Below are positions 45,801-53,947 of a stretch of 64,000 bases of DNA, one piece after another (position 1 is the first letter of the stretch; each line of letters opens with the position of its first letter). The notes below the pieces were generated by a model. That model made no database searches. It was not told where the DNA came from and worked only from the letters and a program-made list of their open reading frames with translations. This DNA comes from an uncultured Saccharospirillaceae bacterium (GTDB lineage: Bacteria; Bacteroidota; Bacteroidia; Flavobacteriales_D; CAJJDF01), in contig CATLPG010000004.1 of the NCBI GenBank assembly GCA_950054195.1, positions 1 to 64,000 on the forward strand. Direction: 5' to 3'. The translations under genes were made by a program, and so were the position numbers.

Positions 45801-47682
45801 TAGTAATCGTATTCACACCTTTTCTGAGGGATAAACCTGCTACTACTTGATTACCTGATAAATTAAATGCAGCATTTGATCCATTCAGCGACAAGGAAAC
45901 ATTTGCTATATTAGCTATGTTCAACACATTTGCTCTGAAATTGATTACAGGAGAAGAAAAGTTTTGATTATAAAACGGAGTGGTTATACTAACTTGTGGT
46001 TGATCACAAGGACGTATATAATTTACAGTAACCGTTTTGGTATCTTGCCCACAATTATTTCTTCCAGTAATAGTAATTGTATTTGTACCTTCTCTTAAGG
46101 TAGCATTAGCTGTTAGTGTTTGATTTGTTGAATTATAAGAAGAAGCTACTGCTACTCCATTTACCAAACAAGTTGCTTCATTACCTGATGTAATATTAGC
46201 TATATATGCAGATATATTTACCGAATTAGTAGAAGTTTGAGATCCATTAGCTGGAGTAAAAATATTCACTCCAGGACTTAAACAAGGAGGAGCCGTTGTA
46301 TAAATCAGTGTTAATGTTTTCGTATCCGATCCACAATCATTAGTTGCTCTTACTTCTATTAAGTTGTTTCCTTCTGTTAATGTAACATTAGCAGATAACA
46401 TTCCTGTTGAGGAATTAAACGCTGGGTTAATTGCTCTTCCGTTAAGTGTTACAGAAACATTTCCTCCATCTAACTGACTAACAGAAGCTCGAATTATTTG
46501 ACTTTGATTAGTTACTGAACCACCAATAGGACTAGTGATTGTTACGATAGGGTCAAAACATTCATTTGTTTGGTAAATAATGTTTCTAATCTCTACAGTT
46601 CTTCCACAACTATTAACAGCAGTTAGTTCAACGATATTTTTTCCTCTTGTAAGTGGAATAGTAGCTGTTACCAACTCTGTTGAGTGGCTGTATTGCGTAG
46701 AAACAGCTCTTCCATTAACTTTTAATATAATATCATTGTTTCCATTGATTCTCGTTACACGTGCACTAAAAGAGGTTGACGTATTCACAAAAGTTTGTCC
46801 TTCAACTGGAGCATCAATTGCTACATAAGGTTTATCACATTCAGGCTGGTATGTTTCATCAGTAACATCTTTTCCTTTCATGATATTCCATCTTAAAAAT
46901 AGAGAGGTATAGTGATACACATCATTTCCACTCTTTAGATTAAGCCACTCACTACCTTCTCCTTGAATCCCTTCAAAATCATCATGTAATGTAAAAGTAG
47001 TTCTATGCTCAGCACCAATAGAAATAACAGGAGTTATTTGATAACCAATACCTACCCCTAAAGATGGCATAAACTCGATTCTTCTAGAACCATTTTTGGG
47101 CGCATTTGATTCATATGAATCATCTAAAATACTTGCTAGAGCTACTTCATCTGCCTGAGGTTGAAATGAACTATAATCATAAATAGCATCATTTTCATCA
47201 AGCAAATTCATTTTGGTTTGGTAATCGGTAATGCCGATACCTCCAAAAATGTGAAACAATATTCCTGTTTGTTCTCTTAGTCTGTGAAATTTCAAAACAG
47301 CCTCTAATGAATAATCGTGTATATCTGTTTTATTATTTAAATAGGTATAGCCTACACTATCTGCGTAAGCTCCAAAATCATCTGAAAATGTTGAATCTAA
47401 TAAAAAACGTTCAGGGTCTATCCCATAAGAATGACCTCTTAGGTATCTAAACCTTAAGTCTAATCCCCAAAAAGAACCTGGTTTTTCGTAGATGGCTCTA
47501 CCAAACGTCAATCCATAGCCAAAGCCAGGGTGTTCTAAATTAATATCTGCATCTTGCCAAACACCTCCCATGTTTAGTCCGATATTCCATTTAGAGTCTC
47601 TTCCGTACTCTATAAACTGGGCATTTAACGACAGTGATAAGCTAAATAACCCGATAAGTAATAGGTGTAGTTTTGTTTTCAT
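42889..47682 (-). CDS. Very large outer membrane protein with about 14 Ig-like repeats
   Basis: A protein of about 1597 residues. A signal peptide ends SLNAQ. Residues about 22-275 look like an outer membrane beta barrel (FGYGLTFGRAIYEK, SLGVGIGYQITPVISIGAEHRTTF). Then come 13 closely related modules of about 85-95 residues and a 14th without Cys. Each Cys module starts with CxxPxV and a short TSP/APV turn, has a hydrophobic strand with one NG or NN turn, and ends NxCG followed by a VTY strand. The two Cys per module probably form a disulfide. The tail (about 1535-1597) is Ser/Thr/Gly-rich and basic, with no T9SS sorting domain. The start at 47682 is the ATG beginning the signal peptide. A surface adhesin or scaffold is likely; partners are unknown. 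Confidence 0.82.
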   Translation of the reverse strand: MKTKLHLLLIGLFSLSLSLNAQFIEYGRDSKWNIGLNMGGVWQDADINLEHPGFGYGLTFGRAIYEKPGSFWGLDLRFRYLRGHSYGIDPERFLLDSTFSDDFGAYADSVGYTYLNNKTDIHDYSLEAVLKFHRLREQTGILFHIFGGIGITDYQTKMNLLDENDAIYDYSSFQPQADEVALASILDDSYESNAPKNGSRRIEFMPSLGVGIGYQITPVISIGAEHRTTFTLHDDFEGIQGEGSEWLNLKSGNDVYHYTSLFLRWNIMKGKDVTDETYQPECDKPYVAIDAPVEGQTFVNTSTSFSARVTRINGNNDIILKVNGRAVSTQYSHSTELVTATIPLTRGKNIVELTAVNSCGRTVEIRNIIYQTNECFDPIVTITSPIGGSVTNQSQIIRASVSQLDGGNVSVTLNGRAINPAFNSSTGMLSANVTLTEGNNLIEVRATNDCGSDTKTLTLIYTTAPPCLSPGVNIFTPANGSQTSTNSVNISAYIANITSGNEATCLVNGVAVASSYNSTNQTLTANATLREGTNTITITGRNNCGQDTKTVTVNYIRPCDQPQVSITTPFYNQNFSSPVINFRANVLNIANIANVSLSLNGSNAAFNLSGNQVVAGLSLRKGVNTITIRASNNCGNVEETVQVTYDAPCPQPSVSIMEPITGRTYTTKSVNLSAVAWNISSTNQVAVKLNGNLIPSTYNNVTKKIAANLNLVEGNNVVTVQVINECGDDDKTINIVYSCPTPKINFIDNTKYAKYTSAKVTVVAQVVNVNNRNDVQVTLNGSVIPSTFNNVTGQLTISTNLIEGKNTIRVVATSACGKDEQNLVINYAAPCDPPVISMRVEGEVQTSSELFNVGGTVSNLNSKNELQVIVNGTPQPFNYNAGSFNAQVKVKPGKNTVEIKATTSCGSISKVVTVTYNAPCNAPIVTLKEPTATTVSNAKTNLTANVSNINTAQEVSVYLNNVVQTGITYFNGKVSGTLTLREGKNVIRVVATNSCGTDQKQVIITYEKQCDLPVINTRTKDGAQSSSESFNISGTVTNITNAGQLQIKLNGVSQQVNYSNGTFSAQVKLNGGKNTIEIIAKNNCGTDSKTIEVVYNVPCTLPKVTITSPTQTTTKSSSVKLLASVTGIKSASEVAIYLNNNIERNISYTNGFVSGMLNLRDGKNVIRVVATNSCGMDQKQVIITYSKPCDVPVINTRLKDGAQSSSETFNISGTVSNITSANDITITVNNKIAIVNYSGGTFNAQVKLQAGTNTLVITAKTSCGVDAKSLTVTYDKPCPKPALSVRAPQTGMQTSQETLNISGTATNISSANDLSIMINSKLVIVNYSGGTFNAKAKLNSGKNTIVITVKTACGVDTKTAYVTYNKPCPKPSATVTAPSSSTTHKTKQLSFRANVSEVSSSNDIKVKLNGKIILFKYDGRSTITGTLTGMKNGNNTLYVEVSNDCGNKLFTHTFKYEVVKPTIVISSPTNGSKSEAKQVKVTGYVKDVDNDNQITFKMNNKLIKVRVLRQKDGSYKYDQYVPVDVGSNKLYIEARNNYGYSASKSVTFERTVQVIKSTETKGTTNSDSGGTEGSKTVTPNRNTRGGSTGSGSIRPRR

Positions 47683-47702
47683 AATCAGCAATTTTGAGTT
47701 TA

Positions 47703-47710
47703 CAAATATA
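47703..47710 (-). promoter_or_regulatory. Candidate -7 box (TAnnTTTG) of the Ig-repeat gene
   Basis: The minus strand reads TATATTTG 20 bases upstream of the ATG at 47682. A TTTG occurs 15 bases further upstream, slightly closer than the usual spacing. Confidence 0.4.
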
Positions 47711-47797
47711 GGGCTATAACCATGCCAAAAAGCATATAACCTACTGTAAACGACCTTGTTTTATGTTAAAGTTCTGTTATTGTTTATTGAATTATTT

Positions 47798-48844
47798 TCA
47801 TTTTAAGGTAGTTAGGAACTCCATCGTATCTATTCCATCCGCATAATCATGTAGTGCTGGATGTTGTGCCTTACCAAACGGTACATCCTTTAAAGACACT
47901 ATGCATTGAATTTCTTCTTTTTTATTTTCTAAGGATGCTCTTAGGTTATCTTCATCCTTGTATCGCTCATAAAATAATACAGCTAATGGTGAATGAATAG
48001 CTGTTTCTTCTTTGAGTAATAGAAAGCCATTTTCTATCAGTTCTTCTCTATTCATTAAATATACCGCCTTATTGTAATCATAATTATTGGCATATTTATT
48101 ATTCTCAGTGACATGTTTCCAGTGATATAGAGCTCCAAAAAGCGTATCTAAATCATAATTTTCGGGGATGTATACTTTAGTAACGTTTCTACATCCTAAT
48201 CCATAAAATTGAAATATATCTTTAGCTAGTCCCTTTAATTGCTCTTCGGTTTCGTTTCCATTAAGAATAGATATAGATGTTCTGTTTTTTCTAATAATGT
48301 GAGGGTATTTCGAAAAGTAGCTTTCAAAATACATGGCTGAATTATTACTGCCAGTAGCAATAACAGCGTCAAAGTTTTCTAATTTATTTACAATTTGAAT
48401 ATATGACTCAAAATCTGGGGAAAGTTGTTTAATTATATCAATAATTGCTGGTAATAATAAATTGTCTTCTGAAGACAATTTAATTTGAATTTTATGACCA
48501 GCCATCAATACGCATAAAAAATCATGAAAGCCTACTAAGGGTATATTTCCAGCCATAATCACCGCAACCGTTTTTGACTTAGTAGATGATATCGAATAAT
48601 TACTTAACCATTGAATCAACTTATCCTCCCTGAGCATTTCTCCAAGAGAACCAAATGCATGACGCACATTTGTTTCATCGAACCAACCGTTGTGCTGCTT
48701 TGCTTTTTTTATAATTTTATTTAGCTTGTCGTATTCGTTTTGACTAAGTCCTAGTTTATATCCAGGCCAATCTTGGGATACCGCATAAGAGCTTAATATC
48801 TTACCTAATTGTGAAAAAACCTTTACTCGTTGATCTAAATTCAT
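47798..48844 (-). CDS. Acyl-CoA reductase (LuxC-like)
   Basis: A 348-residue protein of the LuxC/acyl-CoA reductase family within the aldehyde dehydrogenase superfamily. VAVIMAGNIPLVGFHDFLCV near 95, FDAVIATGSNNSAMYFE near 155 and the candidate nucleophile Cys in FYGLGCRNVTKVYIP near 215 are visible. Family members reduce acyl-CoA to a fatty aldehyde with NADPH. It is not in a lux operon here. It is divergent from a ferredoxin gene, with promoter boxes for both in the 142-base gap. Confidence 0.82.
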   Translation of the reverse strand: MNLDQRVKVFSQLGKILSSYAVSQDWPGYKLGLSQNEYDKLNKIIKKAKQHNGWFDETNVRHAFGSLGEMLREDKLIQWLSNYSISSTKSKTVAVIMAGNIPLVGFHDFLCVLMAGHKIQIKLSSEDNLLLPAIIDIIKQLSPDFESYIQIVNKLENFDAVIATGSNNSAMYFESYFSKYPHIIRKNRTSISILNGNETEEQLKGLAKDIFQFYGLGCRNVTKVYIPENYDLDTLFGALYHWKHVTENNKYANNYDYNKAVYLMNREELIENGFLLLKEETAIHSPLAVLFYERYKDEDNLRASLENKKEEIQCIVSLKDVPFGKAQHPALHDYADGIDTMEFLTTLK

Positions 48845-48863
48845 AATTTTTATGATACGAATA

Positions 48864-48871
48864 CAAATATA
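48864..48871 (-). promoter_or_regulatory. Candidate -7 box (TAnnTTTG) of the acyl-CoA reductase gene
   Basis: The minus strand reads TATATTTG 19 bases upstream of the ATG at 48844, matching the Bacteroidota consensus. No clear TTG partner is seen. Confidence 0.4.
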
Positions 48872-48928
48872 AGGTTTGCAGTTAATTGCTCTATTATTCT
48901 TGTAACAAATAATATTTATTCCTTATCC

Positions 48929-48961
48929 ATTGATTAATTGAATAAAGATGTGTTAATTTTG
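48929..48961 (+). promoter_or_regulatory. Candidate promoter of the ferredoxin gene
   Basis: TTG at 48930-48932, a 21-base spacer, then TAATTTTG at 48954-48961. This fits the Bacteroidota TTG-N(17-23)-TAnnTTTG pattern, 25 bases upstream of the ferredoxin ATG. Confidence 0.5.
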
Positions 48962-48986
48962 TATTGTAATTAAGAGATTAACAGCT

Positions 48987-49340
48987 ATGGCGATAATAAT
49001 AACAGATGAGTGCATTAATTGTGGAGCTTGTGAACCAGAGTGTCCTAATAATGCGATTTATGAAGGTGGTGCTGAATGGAAATATGCAGATGGTACTGGT
49101 TTAAAAGGTATGGTTAAACTTTTTGATGGAAAAGAAGTAGATGCTGATGCCTACCAAGAGCCTATTGACATGGATGTTTATTTCATTTCGCCTGATAAAT
49201 GTACCGAATGCGTAGGTTTTCATGAAGAGCCTCAATGTGCTGCTGTATGTCCTGTTGACTGTTGTGTTCCAAATGAAGATATTGTTGAATCTGAGGAACA
49301 ATTATTACATAAAAAAGACTTTCTGCATTTGGCTGATTAA
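48987..49340 (+). CDS. Ferredoxin with two [4Fe-4S] motifs
   Basis: A 117-residue soluble electron carrier. The first cluster motif is [12 protein letters not shown] near 9-20. The second is [22 protein letters not shown] near 70-91, with a longer-than-usual gap between the second and third Cys. The family (bacterial 2[4Fe-4S] ferredoxins of the Alvin type) supplies low-potential electrons. Divergent placement with the acyl-CoA reductase could reflect shared control. It is 5 bases upstream of the SnoaL-like gene. Confidence 0.92.
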   Translation: MAIIITDECINCGACEPECPNNAIYEGGAEWKYADGTGLKGMVKLFDGKEVDADAYQEPIDMDVYFISPDKCTECVGFHEEPQCAAVCPVDCCVPNEDIVESEEQLLHKKDFLHLAD

Positions 49341-49345
49341 GTGCA

Positions 49346-49723
49346 ATGAATAGTGAAGCCAATAAGCAAAATGCTATTAACTTTTATAGAACAGCCTATT
49401 TAGGAAAACCTAGGGAAGCTGTTGAAAAATATGTTGGAGACATCTATATCCAACATAATCCAGATGTGGAAGACGGTATCGAGGGTTTTATCAATTATTT
49501 TGACAGGATGCACAAAGAATACCCTAACAAATCTATTGAATTTGTTAGGTGTATAGGAGAAGGCAACTTAGTTGCTCTCCATTCACACCAAATATGGCCT
49601 GGTAATGACCAATACATTACAATGGACTTTTTTAGATTTGATAATAAAGGGAAAATTTGTGAACACTGGGATGCTATTCAGCAAATAAAAAAGGATTCTT
49701 TAAATAACAACACCATGTATTAG
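49346..49723 (+). CDS. NTF2-like / SnoaL-like protein
   Basis: A 125-residue protein with the alpha+beta cone fold of the SnoaL/NTF2 superfamily. NAINFYRTAYLGKPREAVEKYVG begins the helix pair, then IQHNPDVEDGIEGFINYFDRM, and a beta sheet follows with VALHSHQIW and MDFFRFDNKGKICEHWDAIQ. Members bind small ligands or are isomerases or cyclases. No catalytic assignment is possible here. It closely follows the ferredoxin gene. Confidence 0.75.
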   Translation: MNSEANKQNAINFYRTAYLGKPREAVEKYVGDIYIQHNPDVEDGIEGFINYFDRMHKEYPNKSIEFVRCIGEGNLVALHSHQIWPGNDQYITMDFFRFDNKGKICEHWDAIQQIKKDSLNNNTMY

Positions 49724-49746
49724 TGCTTGGTTTGAAACTTCACTTA

Positions 49747-50181
49747 TTACTCATCGAGTGAAACATTAACTGCTACTAATCCTTTTTTTCCTTTCGCCAA
49801 TTCAAAAGTTACTTTTTTATTGATGGAAACATCATCAAATTGGGTGTCATTAATATGAAAAAAATGGCTATCCTCAGTTTTGGAGTCTTTTACAAATCCA
49901 TAGCCTTTATCTTCATTAAAGAATAATATTTTTCCTCTTAGAGTTGAATCTTCTTCTACAACTTCCCCTACTCCATTGATACTAATCTCATTAATATCAA
50001 CTTCCTTTTTTTCGGTTGGTGGTGTTTCAACTAGTTGACCAAACTCATTAACATACACCATCATGTTTTCCAAAGATGTATCTTTGTCCTCTTCTTTTCG
50101 GGCTTCTTTTCGAGCTTGTTTTTCTAATTTCTTTTTTGCTTTTTTCTTACTTCTTTCTTTCTTGTTATAACTATCTGCCAA
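49747..50181 (-). CDS. Cold-shock-domain protein with Lys-rich N-terminal extension
   Basis: A 144-residue protein. The first 40 residues are very rich in Lys, Arg and Glu (SKKKAKKKLEKQARKEARKE), then an acidic linker. The C-terminal 65 residues form a cold shock domain with LRGKILFFNEDKGYGFVKD (RNP1-like) and SHFFHINDTQFD (RNP2-like). It probably binds RNA or ribosomes. It begins 14 bases past the terminator that follows the neighbouring cspA gene. Confidence 0.82.
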   Translation of the reverse strand: MADSYNKKERSKKKAKKKLEKQARKEARKEEDKDTSLENMMVYVNEFGQLVETPPTEKKEVDINEISINGVGEVVEEDSTLRGKILFFNEDKGYGFVKDSKTEDSHFFHINDTQFDDVSINKKVTFELAKGKKGLVAVNVSLDE

Positions 50182-50194
50182 ATTATTATTTTAT

Positions 50195-50222
50195 TAAAAA
50201 AGCCTCAAATTGAGGCTTTTTG
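50195..50222 (-). terminator. Intrinsic terminator after cspA
   Basis: A stem of AAAAAGCCTCAA pairing with TTGAGGCTTTTT with a tiny AT loop and T-runs on both strands. It lies 3 bases past the cspA stop and before the second cold-shock-domain gene. It should end or reduce transcription from the helicase-cspA unit. Confidence 0.85.
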
Positions 50223-50225
50223 TTA

Positions 50226-50420
50226 TTAGTCATTAATTACTTTAACGTTTACTGCTTGAGGACCCTTTCTTCCATCTTCAACATCAAATTGTACATCATC
50301 GTTCTCTTGAATCTCTTCAGACAAAGCTGACTCATGAACAAAAACATCTTTTGAAGAATCTTCTGGTGTTATAAAACCGAATCCTTTCGAGTAATTAAAA
50401 AATTTAACTTTTCCTTTCAT
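50226..50420 (-). CDS. cspA: Cold shock protein (CspA family)
   Basis: A 64-residue single cold shock domain: [17 protein letters not shown] (RNP1), DVFVHESAL (RNP2-like), and a C-terminal [11 protein letters not shown] strand. It binds single-stranded RNA or DNA and melts secondary structure at low temperature. It is 18 bases downstream of the RhlE-like helicase gene and followed by a terminator, forming a two-gene cold-response unit. Confidence 0.95.
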   Translation of the reverse strand: MKGKVKFFNYSKGFGFITPEDSSKDVFVHESALSEEIQENDDVQFDVEDGRKGPQAVNVKVIND

Positions 50421-50438
50421 TTTATTTATTGTTTTTTG

Positions 50439-51614
50439 TTAGTCTATAAATGTATAAGCAGTTCCTGTTTTGCCTGCTCTTCCTGTTCTTCCTATACGGT
50501 GAATGTATGTGTCATAATCAAAAGGTAATTGATAATTTATCACATGTGATACATCATCAACATCTATTCCTCTAGCAGCAACATCTGTAGCAACTAAAAC
50601 TTTAATAGATCCTTTTTTAAACTTTGTTAGCGCTTTAACCCTGTAATTCTGAGATTTGTTCCCGTGAATTTGATCGGATTTGATTCCAGACTTATTTAGT
50701 TTTTTACTTAAACGGTCTGCTAACCTTTTAGTTTCGGTAAATAGTATTACTTTGTTTACCTCTTGGTTGTTTATCAAGCCAGTTAATAAATCATACTTAT
50801 TATCACCATCATTTATACGAATGATGTCTTGATTTATGTTCTTATTTGTTGTTACTCCATCACTAACTTCAACTCTAATCGCCTTAGGTACTATTTCGTT
50901 TATTATCTCTTCTTGCTTTTTGTTAAGAGTAGCAGAAAAAAGCATGGTATGTTTTCGTTGAGTTAAATTTTTAATAAGAATTCTTAAATCATTGATAAAC
51001 CCCATATCAAGCATACGGTCAAATTCATCAATCACTAAGTTTTCAACACCTCTCAAATCTAACGCTCTTCTATTTAGCAAATCTAATAATCTTCCTGGTG
51101 TACCTATTGTTAATTGAACTTTTGCTTTTGCCTTTCTAACATCCGTTTCTACATTAGTTCCTCCAATAAAGCAAGAAGATTTGAGGTTTAAGTTTTTACT
51201 TAGTTTCACAAATTCATCTTGTATTTGAAGTGCTAGCTCTCTAGTTGGAACTAGAATTAAAGACTTCACCTTTGGATTTTCTATTAATTGATGAATAATA
51301 GGAATTAAAAAAGCGGCTGTTTTACCTGTTCCCGTGTTAGCTATACCTACTAAATTTTCTTGATTAATTAGATGGTTAAATGTTTTTTCTTGAATTTCAG
51401 TAGGTGATTCAAACCCCATTTTTTCTAGGTTATGCTTTAACTTATCGTTTATAGGGAACTGCTTGTAGGTTAAGGTTGAATTATATTTAGTTTCTGAAAT
51501 ATTTTGAGCTTGTTTAACTAGCTGAAATGGATCTAAATCCGAAACTCTTTTTTTTCTTTGGTTTTTATTTGCTGAAGGTGTTATTCCCCTCCTGTTGTTC
51601 TTTTGTTTATTCAT
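50439..51614 (-). CDS. DEAD-box RNA helicase (RhlE-like)
   Basis: A 391-residue ATP-dependent RNA helicase. A basic N-terminus (NKQKNNRRGITPSANKNQRKK) leads to the Q motif FESPTEIQ near 79, motif I ANTGTGKT near 98, motif II as DEFD rather than DEAD (VIDEFDRMLD), SAT in motif III (LFSATL), and motif VI HRIGRTGRAGKTG near the end. It ends soon after motif VI with no C-terminal extension. The usual role is RNA unwinding in ribosome assembly or mRNA turnover, often induced by cold. A promoter lies about 190 bases upstream. Confidence 0.92.
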   Translation of the reverse strand: MNKQKNNRRGITPSANKNQRKKRVSDLDPFQLVKQAQNISETKYNSTLTYKQFPINDKLKHNLEKMGFESPTEIQEKTFNHLINQENLVGIANTGTGKTAAFLIPIIHQLIENPKVKSLILVPTRELALQIQDEFVKLSKNLNLKSSCFIGGTNVETDVRKAKAKVQLTIGTPGRLLDLLNRRALDLRGVENLVIDEFDRMLDMGFINDLRILIKNLTQRKHTMLFSATLNKKQEEIINEIVPKAIRVEVSDGVTTNKNINQDIIRINDGDNKYDLLTGLINNQEVNKVILFTETKRLADRLSKKLNKSGIKSDQIHGNKSQNYRVKALTKFKKGSIKVLVATDVAARGIDVDDVSHVINYQLPFDYDTYIHRIGRTGRAGKTGTAYTFID

Positions 51615-51907
51615 TTACTTGTTTTAAAGTTGGTTTGCACACTCCGCTAATAATTCTACTTCACTGATCAACTTAAAAGAAGACTAACGACACAATTACG
51701 TCCAGATATTAATTCAATAAAAATAAGTTAGAAATTGTCTTATAGGTCGGTTGACCTTTTGATGAAAATTGCTAATTCAAAATTAAGAACTAGTACAAAT
51801 GTTTAGACAAATATAATCAAATCTTTTTAAAATTCACCAAAATGATTAAAATACTATAAAAATGGTCTTTCTTTAGACTAACTTAGGTAAGTAAATTTTC
51901 ATTAAAA
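51615..51907 (-). promoter_or_regulatory. Long 5' leader and promoter of the helicase-cspA operon
   Basis: On the minus strand TTTG (51838-51841), a 22-base spacer and TATATTTG (51808-51815) make a good Bacteroidota promoter. The implied leader is about 190 bases and includes a small hairpin (AGGTC at 51745-51749 pairing with GACCT at 51754-51758). Long structured leaders are typical of cold-shock mRNAs, where they act as thermosensors; that role here is inference. No gene is seen in the region. Confidence 0.5.
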
Positions 51908-52573
51908 CTATCTAATCCCATTAAGATGTTTCTCAATTTGCTTAATTTGAGGAACAATTTCGGGAGACTTAGGATTTAATTTTTTTGCTTTATTCAATAA
52001 ATTACGAGCTTGAGATAATTTTCTTGATTGTAACTCAATCGCTGAAAGTTGAACGTAAGCAGCTGCCTCACTCTCTTTATCAGGTAACCCTTTACTTAAT
52101 GCTAACCGAAGATTCTTTTTTCCTTCATTCCTATTTCCATTTTGTAATGCAATTAGCCCTAATTGTAAATACGATGCTCCTTCTCCGGTATCTCCTAAAA
52201 TTTTACTTTTGCTTTTGATACTTTTGTTCATCAAAACCTCCGCCTCTTTAAAGTTTTTATTAGTCATTGCCATATTTGACTGTAGCATATAAAACGATTG
52301 ACGAACAGGCTTAAATAGTAACCGTGGAAATATTACTGTTTTAATGTGTTTTTTTGCTGTTTCTTCATCTCCAGCTTGAACTGCTTCTTGGATTAATCGT
52401 ATTGGACCAAAGAATATATGTGATCCAGCCATAAAAATAGCCATAATAAGTGCAAACCACCACCAACCATTGTAATTGGTAAAAGTTAAAGCTATTGTTA
52501 TAACAACCATTGCTATAGCAATATAAAACCGATATTCTATGAGTTTTCTATATATAGATAATAATGCAACCAT
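51908..52573 (-). CDS. Membrane-anchored TPR protein
   Basis: A 221-residue protein with two membrane helices near the N-terminus (about 15-32 and 38-55), then a soluble part with several TPR-like helices (SYLQLGLIALQNGNRNEGKKNLRLAL, AAYVQLSAIELQSRKLSQARNLL). It is probably a scaffold on the cytoplasmic or periplasmic face. The specific function is unknown. A candidate -7 box lies just upstream at 52591-52598. Confidence 0.7.
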   Translation of the reverse strand: MVALLSIYRKLIEYRFYIAIAMVVITIALTFTNYNGWWWFALIMAIFMAGSHIFFGPIRLIQEAVQAGDEETAKKHIKTVIFPRLLFKPVRQSFYMLQSNMAMTNKNFKEAEVLMNKSIKSKSKILGDTGEGASYLQLGLIALQNGNRNEGKKNLRLALSKGLPDKESEAAAYVQLSAIELQSRKLSQARNLLNKAKKLNPKSPEIVPQIKQIEKHLNGIR

Positions 52574-52590
52574 AATTTATTTTAGAGCTA

Positions 52591-52598
52591 CAAATTTA
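52591..52598 (-). promoter_or_regulatory. Candidate -7 box (TAnnTTTG) of the TPR protein gene
   Basis: The minus strand reads TAAATTTG 17 bases upstream of the ATG at 52573. There is no matching TTG at the normal distance. Confidence 0.35.
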
Positions 52599-52675
52599 TT
52601 TTTTTAAATACAGATAGAGAAATTTACTTCTCTTTTATTTATAAAATGATGAGTAATTACAATCAACTAAGACTT

Positions 52676-53839
52676 TTAGAAAGCTTCAGCTATACCTAAA
52701 TAAGTGTTATTTGTATTTTCCCCAAACCCCCAATCAAACCTTAGGTTAAGTTTTTCTTTACTATCAATCATATATCTTAAGCCTATACCCACAGACGGTT
52801 TTATTTCATTCAACTGAATTTCTTTAGGTAAATGGAATACCGTCCCAAAACCAACAAATCCAACAACTCCCCATCGAGACTTTTTAATTCTTTTTCTGTA
52901 TTCAAATTGAGTCGCAACCATATTATCTTCCACATAACGTCCCTCCTTGTATCCTCTCATAATATTTGGACCTCCTAGAAGTGCAAAATCACTAAAAGGT
53001 ACTGTTCCATCCGTAAAATATCCCAATACTTGACATGCAAAAACATCATCATTTTTTCTTGAAACTCTTGTATAATACCTTAAATCTATATTTGTTAACT
53101 TAAAATTATAGGCTTCAGGTGAAAATCGTCCATAAAAACCATGTGTTAACAAAATGTACATCCCTTGCGTAGGATTTAATATATTATTTCTACTATCATA
53201 TAACCCTCCAACTACCAATCCTCTGGAAGTATTACCTTGATACCCTAAAGGGTCCAATGTTTCCAATATCCCATTTTCTTTCGTTTTTACATTGTAGATA
53301 TGATTAATCCTCATGCCTACTCCAGCAAAGAAATACTTAACGAATAACCTTTTCATTAATAATGGCTGTGCAGATAATTGGAAATAACTATACGTTTCTT
53401 CTGAAGATTTTTGAGTGTTTATTCCAATTCCATAAAATGATCTAGGGTAATTTTGAAATTTCACATCTCCGAAAAGTACCCATTTTTCTTGATTTGCAAA
53501 TACTGTATAGCCTGAATAGAAAATAAATTGGTTTTTTAAGGTGTACTTTAATGAAACTGGCATATTAGAGGTGCGTGTTTCTTCACCACTTCCTTTGAAT
53601 TTAAACAAAAATTTAGATCCAACTCCAAAGCCAAAACTAGTCTCGGGTGTGTAAGCAATTACTGGTGCTATAATTAATCTTGAGGGATATAATGTACTAT
53701 CTCTGGCTACAGCTTTTTTATTAGGGTGAAGCGTAAAAATATCTTCCAGCTCCTTTTGACCATTTAGTGAATTAACACACAAAATAGAAAGTAAAACTAG
53801 ACGAATTGTGTTATGTATTATATTTTGTTCCCTTTTCAT
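52676..53839 (-). CDS. BamA/TamA-like outer membrane barrel (surface antigen family)
   Basis: A 387-residue protein. The signal peptide ends VNSLNGQ. The mature protein is almost entirely a beta barrel of the bacterial surface antigen (D15) type: RLIIAPVIAYTPETSFGFGVGSKF at the start, GGLYDSRNNILNPTQGMYILLT in the middle, FALLGGPNIMRGYKEGRYVEDN (loop 6-like GxNxxRGY) and a C-terminal IDSKEKLNLRFDWGFGENTN strand. No POTRA domains are present, so it is a short barrel-only member, not BamA itself. The substrate is unknown. The ATG at 53839 is chosen for the signal peptide; the upstream ATG at 53890 adds 17 residues. Confidence 0.82.
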   Translation of the reverse strand: MKREQNIIHNTIRLVLLSILCVNSLNGQKELEDIFTLHPNKKAVARDSTLYPSRLIIAPVIAYTPETSFGFGVGSKFLFKFKGSGEETRTSNMPVSLKYTLKNQFIFYSGYTVFANQEKWVLFGDVKFQNYPRSFYGIGINTQKSSEETYSYFQLSAQPLLMKRLFVKYFFAGVGMRINHIYNVKTKENGILETLDPLGYQGNTSRGLVVGGLYDSRNNILNPTQGMYILLTHGFYGRFSPEAYNFKLTNIDLRYYTRVSRKNDDVFACQVLGYFTDGTVPFSDFALLGGPNIMRGYKEGRYVEDNMVATQFEYRKRIKKSRWGVVGFVGFGTVFHLPKEIQLNEIKPSVGIGLRYMIDSKEKLNLRFDWGFGENTNNTYLGIAEAF

Positions 53840-53947
53840 TACCACTTGGGAGTTTCCTAAATGTACATTGAAAAATTGAACTTTATTCATTCTAGTGTAA
53901 TTAGATCGTGTTATAACACGAAATAAACTTACTATTTGGGATAAAAC

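Noticed and set aside
42889-47682. A CRISPR array or non-coding satellite, because of many repeats
   Set aside because: The repeats keep one long frame, are about 270 bases long, vary at third positions, and encode Ig-like modules.
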